A stretch of DNA of 64,000 nt from Gammaproteobacteria bacterium. GTDB taxonomy: Bacteria; Pseudomonadota; Gammaproteobacteria; SZUA-152. Both the position numbers and the translations under genes were made by a program. Within the stretch, counting starts at the first letter, position 1. Each line of letters begins with the position of its first letter. Positions 18,027 to 29,208 of the stretch are shown in pieces. The stretch covers positions 1 to 64,000 of the forward strand of contig JAKIUN010000012.1 in the NCBI GenBank assembly GCA_021647505.1, given 5' to 3'. The notes under the pieces are model-generated. The model saw only the letters and a list, made by a program, of their open reading frames with translations, had not been told where the DNA came from and ran no database searches.

Positions 18027-20529
18027 TCTCATAGGGTTATTTTCAAACGCTGAGGCTTGGAGATTCAGCAAGAAGTCTTTTTCTCTGCCGGCATTTTCAT
18101 TGAGCATATTTTCTCAGATGTTTCTGCTTATCCTAGGCTTTTGTGTGGTGAGAACAGGTTTGGCGGTGGAGCATGAGGGGCTTCGAATAACGGACATTGC
18201 GCAAGCTCCAGGTAACCCTGTTACATCCGGCGATATCGTACGCTATACGCTCATGGTGGAAAATACCGATGTCCAGAGATTTGCCGAAATTCGGATAACC
18301 TCGGCGGGACAAAATGCTAACGGCTCATTTACGTCGGATGAATGCTATGACGCGGGATACGGCACAGGTTTTTACTGCCCGGAAGGAATCAATGCCGGCC
18401 AGTCAATACAGTATACCTTTACCTGGCAGCCGCCCGAGGGACATCTCGACCTTGCATTTACTGTTGACTGTTCATCTAACTGCGTGGGGAATACTTACTC
18501 CGTTTCGACGAATGTCATCCAGCCCTCTCCGGGCACTATTCAATTTAGCAGCGCCGATTATCAGGTCAGCGAAGAAGACGGCCGGGCGGCAATAACGGTG
18601 ACGCGAACCGGTGGCAGCGCAGGTGCGTTGTGGGTTCGCGTATTGGCGGGTGGAGAGGGCGACACGGCGACAACGGCGGATTATTCCTTCCAGATGACAG
18701 AGGCGCCTGATGTACTCAGTTGGTCTGATGGCGACATGGCGACTAAAACCTTGAACATCGATATTGTGGCCGATTCACTGGTGGAGGGAGACGAAACCCT
18801 AACCCTTACGCTACAAGACCTACCCCTCGGACAATCAGAAGGCACAGAAAAAAATGCCGCTGCAGAGAGAGTCGGAAATGTACAAGCCAATGCGATAGGC
18901 AGCCTCAGTCAGGCAACGTTAACCATCAAGGACTCAACGATCGACCCGCCGGCGGTGGATCAGATCAAGGCCATTTCCGGCAATGATCAGCGAGGTGCAC
19001 CGGAAGACATCCTGGCACCCTTTGTTATCACTGCCGTCGATGCCTCAGGGAATCCCGTTGCTGGGGTGTCTGTTGACTGGGAAGTCTTGCCTGCGAGTGG
19101 GGGGACGCTAGAACAGACACGGCCAACGGTGACCGATGCCGATGGCCGATCCAGTAACACACTGACTCTGGATATATTTGACCGCCTGATTGTAAAGGCT
19201 ACTGTGGGCTCGGATTTTGTCACTTTTGTGGTCAATGGTGGCATCGCTGAGCAGCCAGGGCTCACGGGAAATCAGCGCTCCGTGGCAAGGGCGATGGATA
19301 CCATGTGCCTCGCCCTGAAGAAAATGGCAGGAGCGGAAGAAGTGTTGAGTTCCGGGCAGGGAGACTTGCTGGCAACCTGCCGACGCCTGGAGGTCGATGA
19401 TCCGGGGGTGGTTGCTGCGAATCTGGATCTCCTGGCCCACGAGGAGGTATCGGCCCAGGGCCGGGTTGTTATCGAGACTGCCAAGCTTCAGTCTGCGAGT
19501 ATCCACAGACGGCTGACGGCCCTGCGGGCTGGCGCGCGGGGTGTCAGTCTCTCGGGCCTGACGATCAACATCGATGGACAGACCCTGCCTGAATCCGTTG
19601 TTTCTGCGCTATTTGGCAGTGGGGCGCGAGGTGGCTCGGCGGGTGAGGAGGCGCAGGGTATTGCCAGCCGCTGGGGCGCCTTTATCAATGCCAATGTCAT
19701 TATCGGCGACAGGGATAAAACAGATCGGGGGACGGGGTTCGACTTCCGTGCCCGGGGGGTCACCGCCGGCGCCGACTACCGCATATCCGATGCACTGGTC
19801 GTGGGTAGCGCCTTGGGTTATGCCAGCAAGGATTCCGATTTTAAAGGCGATGCCGGTAATCTGGAGATGGACAGTTGGCATCTGGCGGCCTACGGCAGCT
19901 ACTACCAGTCAGAAAGATTCTATTTGGATGGTCTGCTCAGACTGGGCAGAAATAATATCGATACCGACCGCCGAATCAATTTGCCGGGTGATCCCCAGCA
20001 GGAGGGCGTAGGCAGTACGACCGGCTGGGAATATGCCTTTAGTCTGAGTGGCGGCTATGAATATAGCCGCAATGCGTTGACTGCCGGCCCCTATGGGCGG
20101 TTGGGATTTATTCAGACCTCTATTGATGGTTACACGGAGTCAGCCTCGAATCCCGGTGGTGCGGGTGCCGGCTCGATATTGGTGATTGATGATCAGGATG
20201 TGGATTCCATAACAGCGGTACTGGGTGGCCAGGTCACTTACGCGATCAGTGCCCGTAATGCGGTGTATCTATTGCAGATCAATGGTGAGTGGGAGCATGA
20301 GTTTACAGATAATTCACGCGCCATCGCTGCGCAATTTGTCTATGACCCGACTCGCACCAGTTTTGATATTCGCTCGGACAATCCCGACCGGAACTACTTT
20401 AACCTGGGCCTGGGTGTGACGGCGGTTTTCGCCAATGGCCGGTCAGGATTTCTTCATTATGAAAGCCGGTTGGGACAGGATAATGTCCGGCAGTACTGGA
20501 TCAATGGGGGTATCAGGATAGAGTTATAG
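18019..20529 (+). CDS. Autotransporter with Calx-beta-like and Ig-like passenger and C-terminal beta-barrel
   Basis: YQVSEEDGRAAITVTRTGG...DSLVEGDETLTLTLQD (Calx-beta); DASGNPVAGVSVDWEVLP (Ig-like); SRWGAFINANVIIGDRD..TAGADYRISDALVVGSALGYA...YWINGGIRIEL (autotransporter barrel). Confidence 0.88.
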   Translation: MNNLIGLFSNAEAWRFSKKSFSLPAFSLSIFSQMFLLILGFCVVRTGLAVEHEGLRITDIAQAPGNPVTSGDIVRYTLMVENTDVQRFAEIRITSAGQNANGSFTSDECYDAGYGTGFYCPEGINAGQSIQYTFTWQPPEGHLDLAFTVDCSSNCVGNTYSVSTNVIQPSPGTIQFSSADYQVSEEDGRAAITVTRTGGSAGALWVRVLAGGEGDTATTADYSFQMTEAPDVLSWSDGDMATKTLNIDIVADSLVEGDETLTLTLQDLPLGQSEGTEKNAAAERVGNVQANAIGSLSQATLTIKDSTIDPPAVDQIKAISGNDQRGAPEDILAPFVITAVDASGNPVAGVSVDWEVLPASGGTLEQTRPTVTDADGRSSNTLTLDIFDRLIVKATVGSDFVTFVVNGGIAEQPGLTGNQRSVARAMDTMCLALKKMAGAEEVLSSGQGDLLATCRRLEVDDPGVVAANLDLLAHEEVSAQGRVVIETAKLQSASIHRRLTALRAGARGVSLSGLTINIDGQTLPESVVSALFGSGARGGSAGEEAQGIASRWGAFINANVIIGDRDKTDRGTGFDFRARGVTAGADYRISDALVVGSALGYASKDSDFKGDAGNLEMDSWHLAAYGSYYQSERFYLDGLLRLGRNNIDTDRRINLPGDPQQEGVGSTTGWEYAFSLSGGYEYSRNALTAGPYGRLGFIQTSIDGYTESASNPGGAGAGSILVIDDQDVDSITAVLGGQVTYAISARNAVYLLQINGEWEHEFTDNSRAIAAQFVYDPTRTSFDIRSDNPDRNYFNLGLGVTAVFANGRSGFLHYESRLGQDNVRQYWINGGIRIEL

Positions 20530-20593
20530 TGCTGCAAAAAATAAGTGCAGGCAGGGCTGTCAACATAATTGTTATGGAATGAAGGTGTGTTTG

Positions 20594-21172
20594 ATGAAAA
20601 TTGTGCTGCTTCGGCATGGTAGGCCTGAAATGGAAGCGCCAGGTAAATTAAAAGCAAGCGAGCTTCATCGATGGATAAACTCTTATAATTCCGCCGGAAT
20701 TCATCAAAATAGTCAACCTTCAGCTGGCGCTCTTAAATTGGCAAAAAAGTGTAAGGTGGTGGTATGCAGTGATTTGCCTCGCTCTATAGAGTCTGCGGAG
20801 TTGCTTGGTATCGAGAAAATTGATTACACCGATCCGTTATTTAGGGAAATGGGATTGCCCTACGCAAATTGGCCTACCCCAAAAGCACCCCCGCTTTTTT
20901 GGGCAGGCATATTTCGGTTGCTTTGGTTCTGTGGGTATTCCTCCAATGGTGAGGCATTTTCATTGGCAAAGCGCAGGGCTCTAAAAGGTGCGGATAAGCT
21001 GGAAGTTATAGCAAAAGATAAAGGCTCAGTCCTTCATGTTGGGCATGGATTCATGAACAGATATATTTCTAAAGCCCTTCTTGCAAAAGGCTGGGTTGGC
21101 CCTCAATCAGCGGGTAGAAAATATTGGGAGTTTGGGGTTTATAAATACCACACTAGCTCCTGCGATGGATGA
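20594..21172 (+). CDS. Histidine phosphatase family protein
   Basis: MKIVLLRHGRPE; CSDLPRSIESAELL; VLHVGHG. Confidence 0.85.
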   Translation: MKIVLLRHGRPEMEAPGKLKASELHRWINSYNSAGIHQNSQPSAGALKLAKKCKVVVCSDLPRSIESAELLGIEKIDYTDPLFREMGLPYANWPTPKAPPLFWAGIFRLLWFCGYSSNGEAFSLAKRRALKGADKLEVIAKDKGSVLHVGHGFMNRYISKALLAKGWVGPQSAGRKYWEFGVYKYHTSSCDG

Positions 21173-22043
21173 TGTACTCAGCGATATCGCGCAGGGGTTG
21201 CCCGGCACCACCCAGCGGCGCGAGACTGTCCAGCGCCTCCTGATGCAGGTCGCGGGCCATGTGCTTGGCCTCGTCCATGCCTACCAGCGCTGGGTAGGTG
21301 GGCTTGCAGCCAGCCTGGTCGCTGCCCTGTGGCTTGCCGAGGGTGGCGGTATCTCCCTCAATGTCGAGGATGTCGTCGCGGATCTGGAAGGCCAGCCCCA
21401 TGCATTTGGCGTAGTGATCCAGCTGCTCCAGCAGCATCGTGTCGCTGCCAGGCTGGCTGAGGGCGCCGAGGCGCACGCTGGCACGGATCAGTGCGCCGGT
21501 CTTGTGGATGTGCATGTCTTCCAGCTCGGCGAGCGTAATCTCACGGCCGGCGGCGGCAAGGTCGATAGCCTGGCCGCCGGCCATGCCGCGTGAACCCGAG
21601 GCCAGGGCCAGGGTTTCTACCATCTGCAGGCGCCGGGCAGGATCGTCGAGCATTTGCGGGTCGTGGGCGAGGATATAAAAGGCCAGCGATTGCAGGGCAT
21701 CGCCCACCAGCATCGCGGTGGCCTCATCGAAGGCGATGTGGGTGGTGGGCTTGCCGCGACGCAGGTCGTCGTCGTCCATGGCGGGAAGATCGTCATGCGC
21801 CAGCGAATAGACATGGATCAGCTCCAGTGCACAGGCCGGACCGTCGAGCCGGGCCAGCGGTGCTCCGAGGGCTACGCCGGTCATGTAGGCCAGCGCCGGG
21901 CGGATGCGCTTGCCGCCGTCCAGTGACGCGTAGCGCATGGCCTCGTGCAGGCGGCTGGGCAGAATCCGGGCTGCGGGCAGCCAATGCTGCAGGGCCTGTT
22001 CGGTACGGGCCTGATAGGTGCTCAGTAGTGTCGACAGACTCAT
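21153..22043 (-). CDS. ispA: Polyprenyl (farnesyl) diphosphate synthase
   Basis: MRYASLDGGKRIRPAL, HVYSLAHDDLPAMDDDDLRRGKPT, FQIRDDILDIEGD. Confidence 0.96.
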   Translation of the reverse strand: MSLSTLLSTYQARTEQALQHWLPAARILPSRLHEAMRYASLDGGKRIRPALAYMTGVALGAPLARLDGPACALELIHVYSLAHDDLPAMDDDDLRRGKPTTHIAFDEATAMLVGDALQSLAFYILAHDPQMLDDPARRLQMVETLALASGSRGMAGGQAIDLAAAGREITLAELEDMHIHKTGALIRASVRLGALSQPGSDTMLLEQLDHYAKCMGLAFQIRDDILDIEGDTATLGKPQGSDQAGCKPTYPALVGMDEAKHMARDLHQEALDSLAPLGGAGQPLRDIAEYIIHRRS

Positions 22044-22279
22044 GACTTCGCTGGCGACTCGAAATCCACCGCCCCGGTGTCCTTGTCCAGCAGAATTTGT
22101 ACCTTCTGCTCGGCCTCTTGCAGGGCGGCCTGGCAGGCGCGGGTCAGTTCGATGCCACGCTCGAAATCTTGTAGCGATGCCTCCAGGCTGGTCTCTCCCT
22201 GTTCCATGCGATCCACCAGTATTTCCAACTCGGCGAGCGCGGATTCAAAATCGAAGGTCTTGGTCTTTTTCTTTACCAC
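22040..22279 (-). CDS. xseB: Exodeoxyribonuclease VII small subunit
   Basis: TFDFESALAELEILVDRMEQGETSLEASLQDFERGIELTRACQ; GTG start; 4-nt overlap with ispA. Confidence 0.93.
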   Translation of the reverse strand: MVKKKTKTFDFESALAELEILVDRMEQGETSLEASLQDFERGIELTRACQAALQEAEQKVQILLDKDTGAVDFESPAKS

Positions 22280-22480
22280 GTTGTGTTTACCACGGTGATT
22301 TGTGCAGGGAGTACCAAGCTGGTACGGCCATTGTGTTTGAGGGCGTAAGCCCAAGTTTACCTGAGGCTACGTTACCTTTGCCTCCCGCAAGCGTCAAACG
22401 AATGTATTTCAATTACCACTTTCATCTGTGTGGAAAGCGGGCTAATCTTTTGGGGGAATTTCTACAGGAGAGAAGCTTTC

Positions 22481-22900
22481 ATGGCGCTCAAAGGCAGTAA
22501 GACCGCGCAGAACCTTAAAGATGCCTTCGCTGGCGAGTCACAGGCCAATCGTCGCTACCTCTACTTTGCCGCCAAGGCCGGCGTGGAGGGCTATAACGAC
22601 GTGGCGACGGTGTTTCGTTCCACCGCCGAGGGTGAGGCGGGTCATGCCCACGGCCATCTGGAGTATCTTGAAGAGGTAGGCGATCCCGCCACCGGCCTGC
22701 CTATCGGTTGTACCGATGACAACCTCAAGGCCGCCATTGCTGGTGAGACCTATGAGTATTCCGACATGTATCCTGGCATGGCGAAGACCGCCAGCGACGA
22801 AGGCTTTGATGAAATTGCCGACTGGTTTGAGACCCTGGCCAAGGCCGAGCGCTCCCATGCCAACCGCTTTCAGAAGGCGCTGGACACCCTTGATGATTGA
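22481..22900 (+). CDS. Rubrerythrin family protein (no rubredoxin domain)
   Basis: [59 protein letters not shown]. Confidence 0.93.
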   Translation: MALKGSKTAQNLKDAFAGESQANRRYLYFAAKAGVEGYNDVATVFRSTAEGEAGHAHGHLEYLEEVGDPATGLPIGCTDDNLKAAIAGETYEYSDMYPGMAKTASDEGFDEIADWFETLAKAERSHANRFQKALDTLDD

Positions 22901-22964
22901 GGGGCCTTGCCGTGGGGTGGCTGCTGTGCCATCCCGCAGTCCCCTGATTCTTTCGTCATACCCC

Positions 22965-23567
22965 ATGAAAAAACTGACCCGTGAAGACTTATTGAGTCTG
23001 GAGCAGTACGCCGTACAGCGTGCGCTGTTCCGTAACAGGGTGATTGCCCACAAGCGTATGCGCCGCATTGTGCTGGGCGATAACGCCTCCCTACATTTCG
23101 AAGATCGCCTCACCATTCAGTATCAGGTGCAGGAGATGCTGCGTATCGAGTGCATCTTCGAGGCAGATGAAATACAGGACGAGCTGGATACCTACAACCC
23201 GCTGATCCCCGATGGCGGCAATCTCAAGGCCACGCTGATGTTGGAATATGCCGATCCACAACAACGCCATGAAGCCCTGGCGGTGTTGGTGGGCATCGAG
23301 CATCAAATCTGGCTGCAGGTGATGGGGCATCCGGTGGTGCGGGCCATTGCCGATGAAGACCTGCCACGCAGCGACCCGTGCAAGACCTCCGCCGTACATT
23401 TTCTGCGCTTTGAACTCGAACCGGCCATGGTGACCTCGCTACGCCAGGGGATGACGTTGTCAATGGGCTGCAATCATCCGGCGTATCGTGTGCGCACAGA
23501 TGTCCTGCCGCCGGATATCCGCGTCTCGCTCGCCGGGGATCTGATGGATTCCTCTAGTGTACCGTAA
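22965..23567 (+). CDS. DUF3501 family protein
   Basis: MKKLTREDLLSLEQYAVQRALFRNRVIAHKRMRRIVLGDNASLHFEDRLTIQYQVQEMLRIE; adjacent to rubrerythrin. Confidence 0.85.
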   Translation: MKKLTREDLLSLEQYAVQRALFRNRVIAHKRMRRIVLGDNASLHFEDRLTIQYQVQEMLRIECIFEADEIQDELDTYNPLIPDGGNLKATLMLEYADPQQRHEALAVLVGIEHQIWLQVMGHPVVRAIADEDLPRSDPCKTSAVHFLRFELEPAMVTSLRQGMTLSMGCNHPAYRVRTDVLPPDIRVSLAGDLMDSSSVP

Positions 23568-25550
<1,983 letters not shown>

Positions 25551-25585
25551 TACACTGCCATCAAGCCGTCACTGGAGGTTGATTT

Positions 25586-25762
25586 ATGTCAACAGTAAAG
25601 CAAGACGTGAAAGAACTCATCGATCATCTACCCGAAGATGCCAGCATCGAGGATATTCAATACCACCTCTATGTATTGGAAAAGATCCGCCGGGGGCAGG
25701 CGGATATCCGCAATGGACGACATTTCAGCAGAAAGGAAGCCAAGGAGCGGCTAAATGTGTAG
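25586..25762 (+). CDS. Antitoxin-like protein (RelB/Phd-type partner of a RelE/ParE toxin)
   Basis: Translated by hand: MSTVKQDVKELIDHLPEDASIEDIQYHLYVLEKIRRGQADIRNGRHFSRKEAKERLNV*; the stop codon lies in the adjacent REP sequence. Confidence 0.6.
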   Translation: MSTVKQDVKELIDHLPEDASIEDIQYHLYVLEKIRRGQADIRNGRHFSRKEAKERLNV

Positions 25763-26488
25763 GTTGGGGTGAGGAACGAACCCCAACAAGGGCGGCGAAA
25801 AAACTCATGGAGATGAGGAATGCACTATCGACGGAGCGATATCGCAGGCGGAACGTATTTCTTTACTGTAAACCTGGCGGAACGGGAACGCACATTATTG
25901 ACTGGTTACGCGAACATCTTACGCGAAGTAATACGCACGGTGAAAGAGAGGCGACCCTTCGATATCGACGCCATGGTTGTTCTCCCCGATCATTTGCATA
26001 TGTTGTGGACATTGCCTGATGGCGACCATGATTTTGCCACCCGGTTGATGTTGATAAAGGCGGGCTTTTCCCGCTCGATGGACAAGGGTGAACCCCAGGG
26101 CGCAAGCCGCTTGTCCAAGGGTGAACGCGGAATATGGCAACGACGGTATTGGGAGCACCTGATTCGGGATGAACGGGATTTTGAAAATCACGTGAATTAT
26201 ATTCATTACAACCCGGTAAAACATGGCCATGTCGAGCGCGCAGTAGATTGGAAGTTTTCGAGTATTCATTGTTATATCAAGACCGGGATTTTGAGTGAGG
26301 ATTGGGGTTGTGGTGAGGCTGTCTCCGAAAGCGGTGAATTTGGCGAGCGTTGATGAAATTGTTGGGGTTCGTTCCTCACCCCAACCTACGGAGAAATACC
26401 AGAATGTAGGTTGATGAGCGCAGCGAACCCCAACGCGGTGGTCGATAAAGGAAGAATGTTGGGGTTCATGATGTTCATCCCAACCTAC
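25757..26488 (+). mobile_element. REP/RAYT element with flanking REP sequences
   Basis: Exact 29-bp inverted pair GTAGGTTGGGGTGAGGAACGAACCCCAAC (25759-25787) / reverse complement (26361-26389), plus variant copies at 26406-26434 and 26458-26488. Confidence 0.75.
25820..26353 (+). CDS. REP-associated tyrosine transposase (Y1_Tnp)
   Basis: DIDAMVVLPDHLHMLWTLPDGD (HUH-type HLH), WQRRYWEHLIRDERDFENHVNYIHYNPVKHG. Confidence 0.93.
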   Translation: MHYRRSDIAGGTYFFTVNLAERERTLLTGYANILREVIRTVKERRPFDIDAMVVLPDHLHMLWTLPDGDHDFATRLMLIKAGFSRSMDKGEPQGASRLSKGERGIWQRRYWEHLIRDERDFENHVNYIHYNPVKHGHVERAVDWKFSSIHCYIKTGILSEDWGCGEAVSESGEFGER

Positions 26489-26490
26489 GG

Positions 26491-26733
26491 GCTGAGTTCA
26501 TTGCCCGTGATTCACCAACCCATGCACGGCAGGTTGTCGAACGACTCTTCGAGTTGAGTGATGCCATCGTTGACCAGCCAAAGGCTGGTCGTGTCGTTCC
26601 GGAACTTGGAAATGCAGATATCCGTGAGCGCTTCCTGTACAGCTATCGTTTGATTTATGAAATGAGTAGCGGAGTGATCTCCATCTTGGCAGTCATTCAT
26701 GGCAAACGTTTGCTGAAGGAGAGGTTTGACTAG
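26491..26733 (+). pseudogene. RelE/ParE-family toxin lacking its N-terminus
   Basis: Open frame with no start: AEFIARDSPTHARQVVERLFELSDAIVDQPKAGRVVPELGNADIRERFLYSYRLIYEMSSGVISILAVIHGKRLLKERFD*. Confidence 0.75.
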
Positions 26734-26807
26734 GGGGTGGTACCTACCTCAGTCTACGGGCTATTTTCTGGTGTGAGGCATACAGCCTGTAGTGAGAGAA
26801 AGGTGAA

Positions 26808-27374
26808 ATGGATCGCAATACGTACCGAGGGCGGCTGGAACGCTGGAATGATGACAAGGGTTTTGGTTTTGTCCGGCCAGAGAATTCATCCAAGGACATT
26901 TTCATTCACATATCGGCCTTGAAGAACGTGAGTCGTCGGCCCGTTGTCGGAGATGTGATTTCTTTTCGCGTGGAAACGGATGACAAGGGCAAATTCCGGG
27001 CAGCCAATGCAACAATTGCTGGTATTCCGATCATCAAACCCAGATCGGCAAAGATACGCGGGAAGAGAAAGAAAGGACGTTCATCCCCATTCTCTGGATT
27101 GGTTCTGCTTGTGGTGATCGGTGTTACTGGTTATGCCGGGTTTGACAGCTGGAAATCCCGGCAGGCTGTGGCGGTAAGCAATGCCGGGGCCATTGTGGAG
27201 CCTGTTCCCGAAAAGCGAGACAATGCTGAGGGCTATCAATGCGACGGCAGAACGCATTGTTCACAGATGACGTCTTGTGAAGAGGCTAAATTTTTCATCC
27301 GCAATTGCCCTAATACAAAGATGGATGGAGATGGTGATAGGGTGCCCTGTGAACATCAGTTTTGCGGCCGCTAG
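26808..27374 (+). CDS. Cold-shock-domain protein with TM helix and C-terminal excalibur-like domain
   Basis: RGRLERWNDDKGFGFVRPENSSKDIFIHISAL (CSD); SGLVLLVVIGVTGYAGF (TM); YQCDGRTHCSQMTSCEEAKFFIRNCPNTKMDGDGDRVPCE (excalibur). Confidence 0.88.
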   Translation: MDRNTYRGRLERWNDDKGFGFVRPENSSKDIFIHISALKNVSRRPVVGDVISFRVETDDKGKFRAANATIAGIPIIKPRSAKIRGKRKKGRSSPFSGLVLLVVIGVTGYAGFDSWKSRQAVAVSNAGAIVEPVPEKRDNAEGYQCDGRTHCSQMTSCEEAKFFIRNCPNTKMDGDGDRVPCEHQFCGR

Positions 27375-27375
27375 T

Positions 27376-27794
27376 GTAGGTTGGGGTGAGAAACGAACCC
27401 CAACATTTTCAAGCCGGAAAACTCATGGAGATGAGAGATACAATATCGACGGGCCGATATCGCAGGTGGAACCTATTTCTTCACCGTAAACCTGGCTGAT
27501 CGGAGACACACGTTGCGGGTAGATCATGCTGATCTGTTGCGAACGGTGATACGCAAAGTGAAGGAGAAACATCCATTTGATATCGATGCCATGGTTGTTC
27601 TTCCTGATCATCTGCACATGTTGTGGATCTTGCCAAAAGGGGATGCTGATTTCCCAAGGTGGATGATGTTGATAAAGGCCAGTTTTTCCCGCTTGGTGGA
27701 AAAAGGTGAATATCAGAGTGCAAGCCGATTATCCAAAGGCGAACGGGGAATATGGCAGCGTCGGTATTGGGAACACTCAATCTGGGATGAATAG
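27376..27794 (+). pseudogene. Second RAYT transposase copy, decayed (start ATG to ATA, premature stop)
   Basis: ATACAATATCGACGG... parallels ATGCACTATCGACGG... of copy 1; HPFDIDAMVVLPDHLHMLWILPKGD...WQRRYWEHSIWDE*; preceded by the same REP sequence. Confidence 0.85.
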
Positions 27795-27945
27795 AATTTC
27801 GTCAGAGAGGGTATATATGTCAAGGGTTGGGGTGGTGATTTCAATGCGCCGGATACCGGGTTTGGCGAATAAACCGTAGGGTGGGCATTGCCCATCCTAC
27901 GAATGATTCTGGATTTTATAAATAGTTACGATAAGCTATCTTATT

Positions 27946-29139
27946 ATGTCAAATATAACCTTTTGTTGGGAGCTTGGCAGGGGCTATGGGCACCTCGCAG
28001 GTTTTAAACCTTTGGCGCAGGTTTTGCTGAACAAGAATCATAAAATTACCGCATTGTTGAGGGATGTAAGCGACGCCCATAAGTTTCTGGAAAAAATTCC
28101 CGTCAGCTATTTTCCTGCACCCAAGTGGCAAGCAACAAGAAAATACACTGCCCCGACCATCAATTATGCCGATATTATTTCCCGCTGTGGATACGATTGC
28201 GAAGAATCACTGCTGCCTCTTGTCCGGCAATGGCGGCAACAGTTTCAGGACTGCAAGACGGAATTGCTTATTGCCGATCATTCTCCAACGGCTTTGCTGG
28301 CAGCACGGACATTGAATTTGCCGGCGGCGACTTTGGGTGCGGGTTTTTTTTCACCACCACTGGAATATCCAATGCCGTCACTGACCCCCTGGCTCAATAC
28401 CCAGCCATTTTTTTTGAAATCGATTGAAGATGACGTGTTAAACGTGATTAATGGTGTTTTATCTCAGTTTGATGCACCTGGACTGGATTATCTATATCAG
28501 CTGTTCGAGGTTGACGAAAACTTTTTATGTACCTTTCCTGAACTCGATCACTATGACAGTCGAAGTTCAGATGATTTCTGGGGGCCGCAATTTAATGTAA
28601 GCAATGGTGTGGCTGCGTTTTGGCCAGAAAATTACCAGAGAAACATCTTTGTCTACACGATGCACCATTATTCTTTTTTGCAACGTTTGCTGGTAAGTTT
28701 TGGCGAGGTTGAGGCGAATTTTCTTGTGCATTGTGCAGGCATGAGTGCAGAGACTGCAAACCAATACACACAAAAAAATATCCGTTTCTCACCAGACCCC
28801 GTTCAGCTTAAAAGTATCGAGAATAGAGCCGACTTGGTGATTTGCCATGCCGGCCATGGAACCGTTGCGGCCAGCTTGCTCATGGGCATCCCTTTGCTAC
28901 TATTGCCGACCCAGCTTGAACAACTCTTGTTGGCAAATAAGCTCAGCGCTTTAAAATTGTCTGCTGTTATCAATATGAGAGATACACAGCCAGATTTTGT
29001 CCAACCGATAAAGCTTATTCTGAGCAATGATGAGTACAGACAACGGGTTGGCATGTTTGCCAACCATTACGCAAATTATGATCCTGACAAGCAGCTGGAA
29101 AATATTGCGATTGCCTGCGAGAAAATCTTGATGCGATAA
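27946..29139 (+). CDS. Glycosyltransferase (UGT/MGT-like)
   Basis: WELGRGYGHLAGFKPLAQVLLNKNHKITALLRD; ADLVICHAGHGTVAASLLMGIPLLLLPTQLEQLLLANKL. Confidence 0.85.
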   Translation: MSNITFCWELGRGYGHLAGFKPLAQVLLNKNHKITALLRDVSDAHKFLEKIPVSYFPAPKWQATRKYTAPTINYADIISRCGYDCEESLLPLVRQWRQQFQDCKTELLIADHSPTALLAARTLNLPAATLGAGFFSPPLEYPMPSLTPWLNTQPFFLKSIEDDVLNVINGVLSQFDAPGLDYLYQLFEVDENFLCTFPELDHYDSRSSDDFWGPQFNVSNGVAAFWPENYQRNIFVYTMHHYSFLQRLLVSFGEVEANFLVHCAGMSAETANQYTQKNIRFSPDPVQLKSIENRADLVICHAGHGTVAASLLMGIPLLLLPTQLEQLLLANKLSALKLSAVINMRDTQPDFVQPIKLILSNDEYRQRVGMFANHYANYDPDKQLENIAIACEKILMR

Positions 29140-29208
29140 TACCAGTGTGACAATACGCCACCTATTTACTTGTTGGTGGACAGTGTCCACCCTATGAAAA
29201 ATTGAGCA

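Noticed and set aside
25579-26019. 146-aa plus-strand ORF overlapping the antitoxin and RAYT
   Set aside because: Out of frame with both recognisable products (25586-25762 and 25820-26353)
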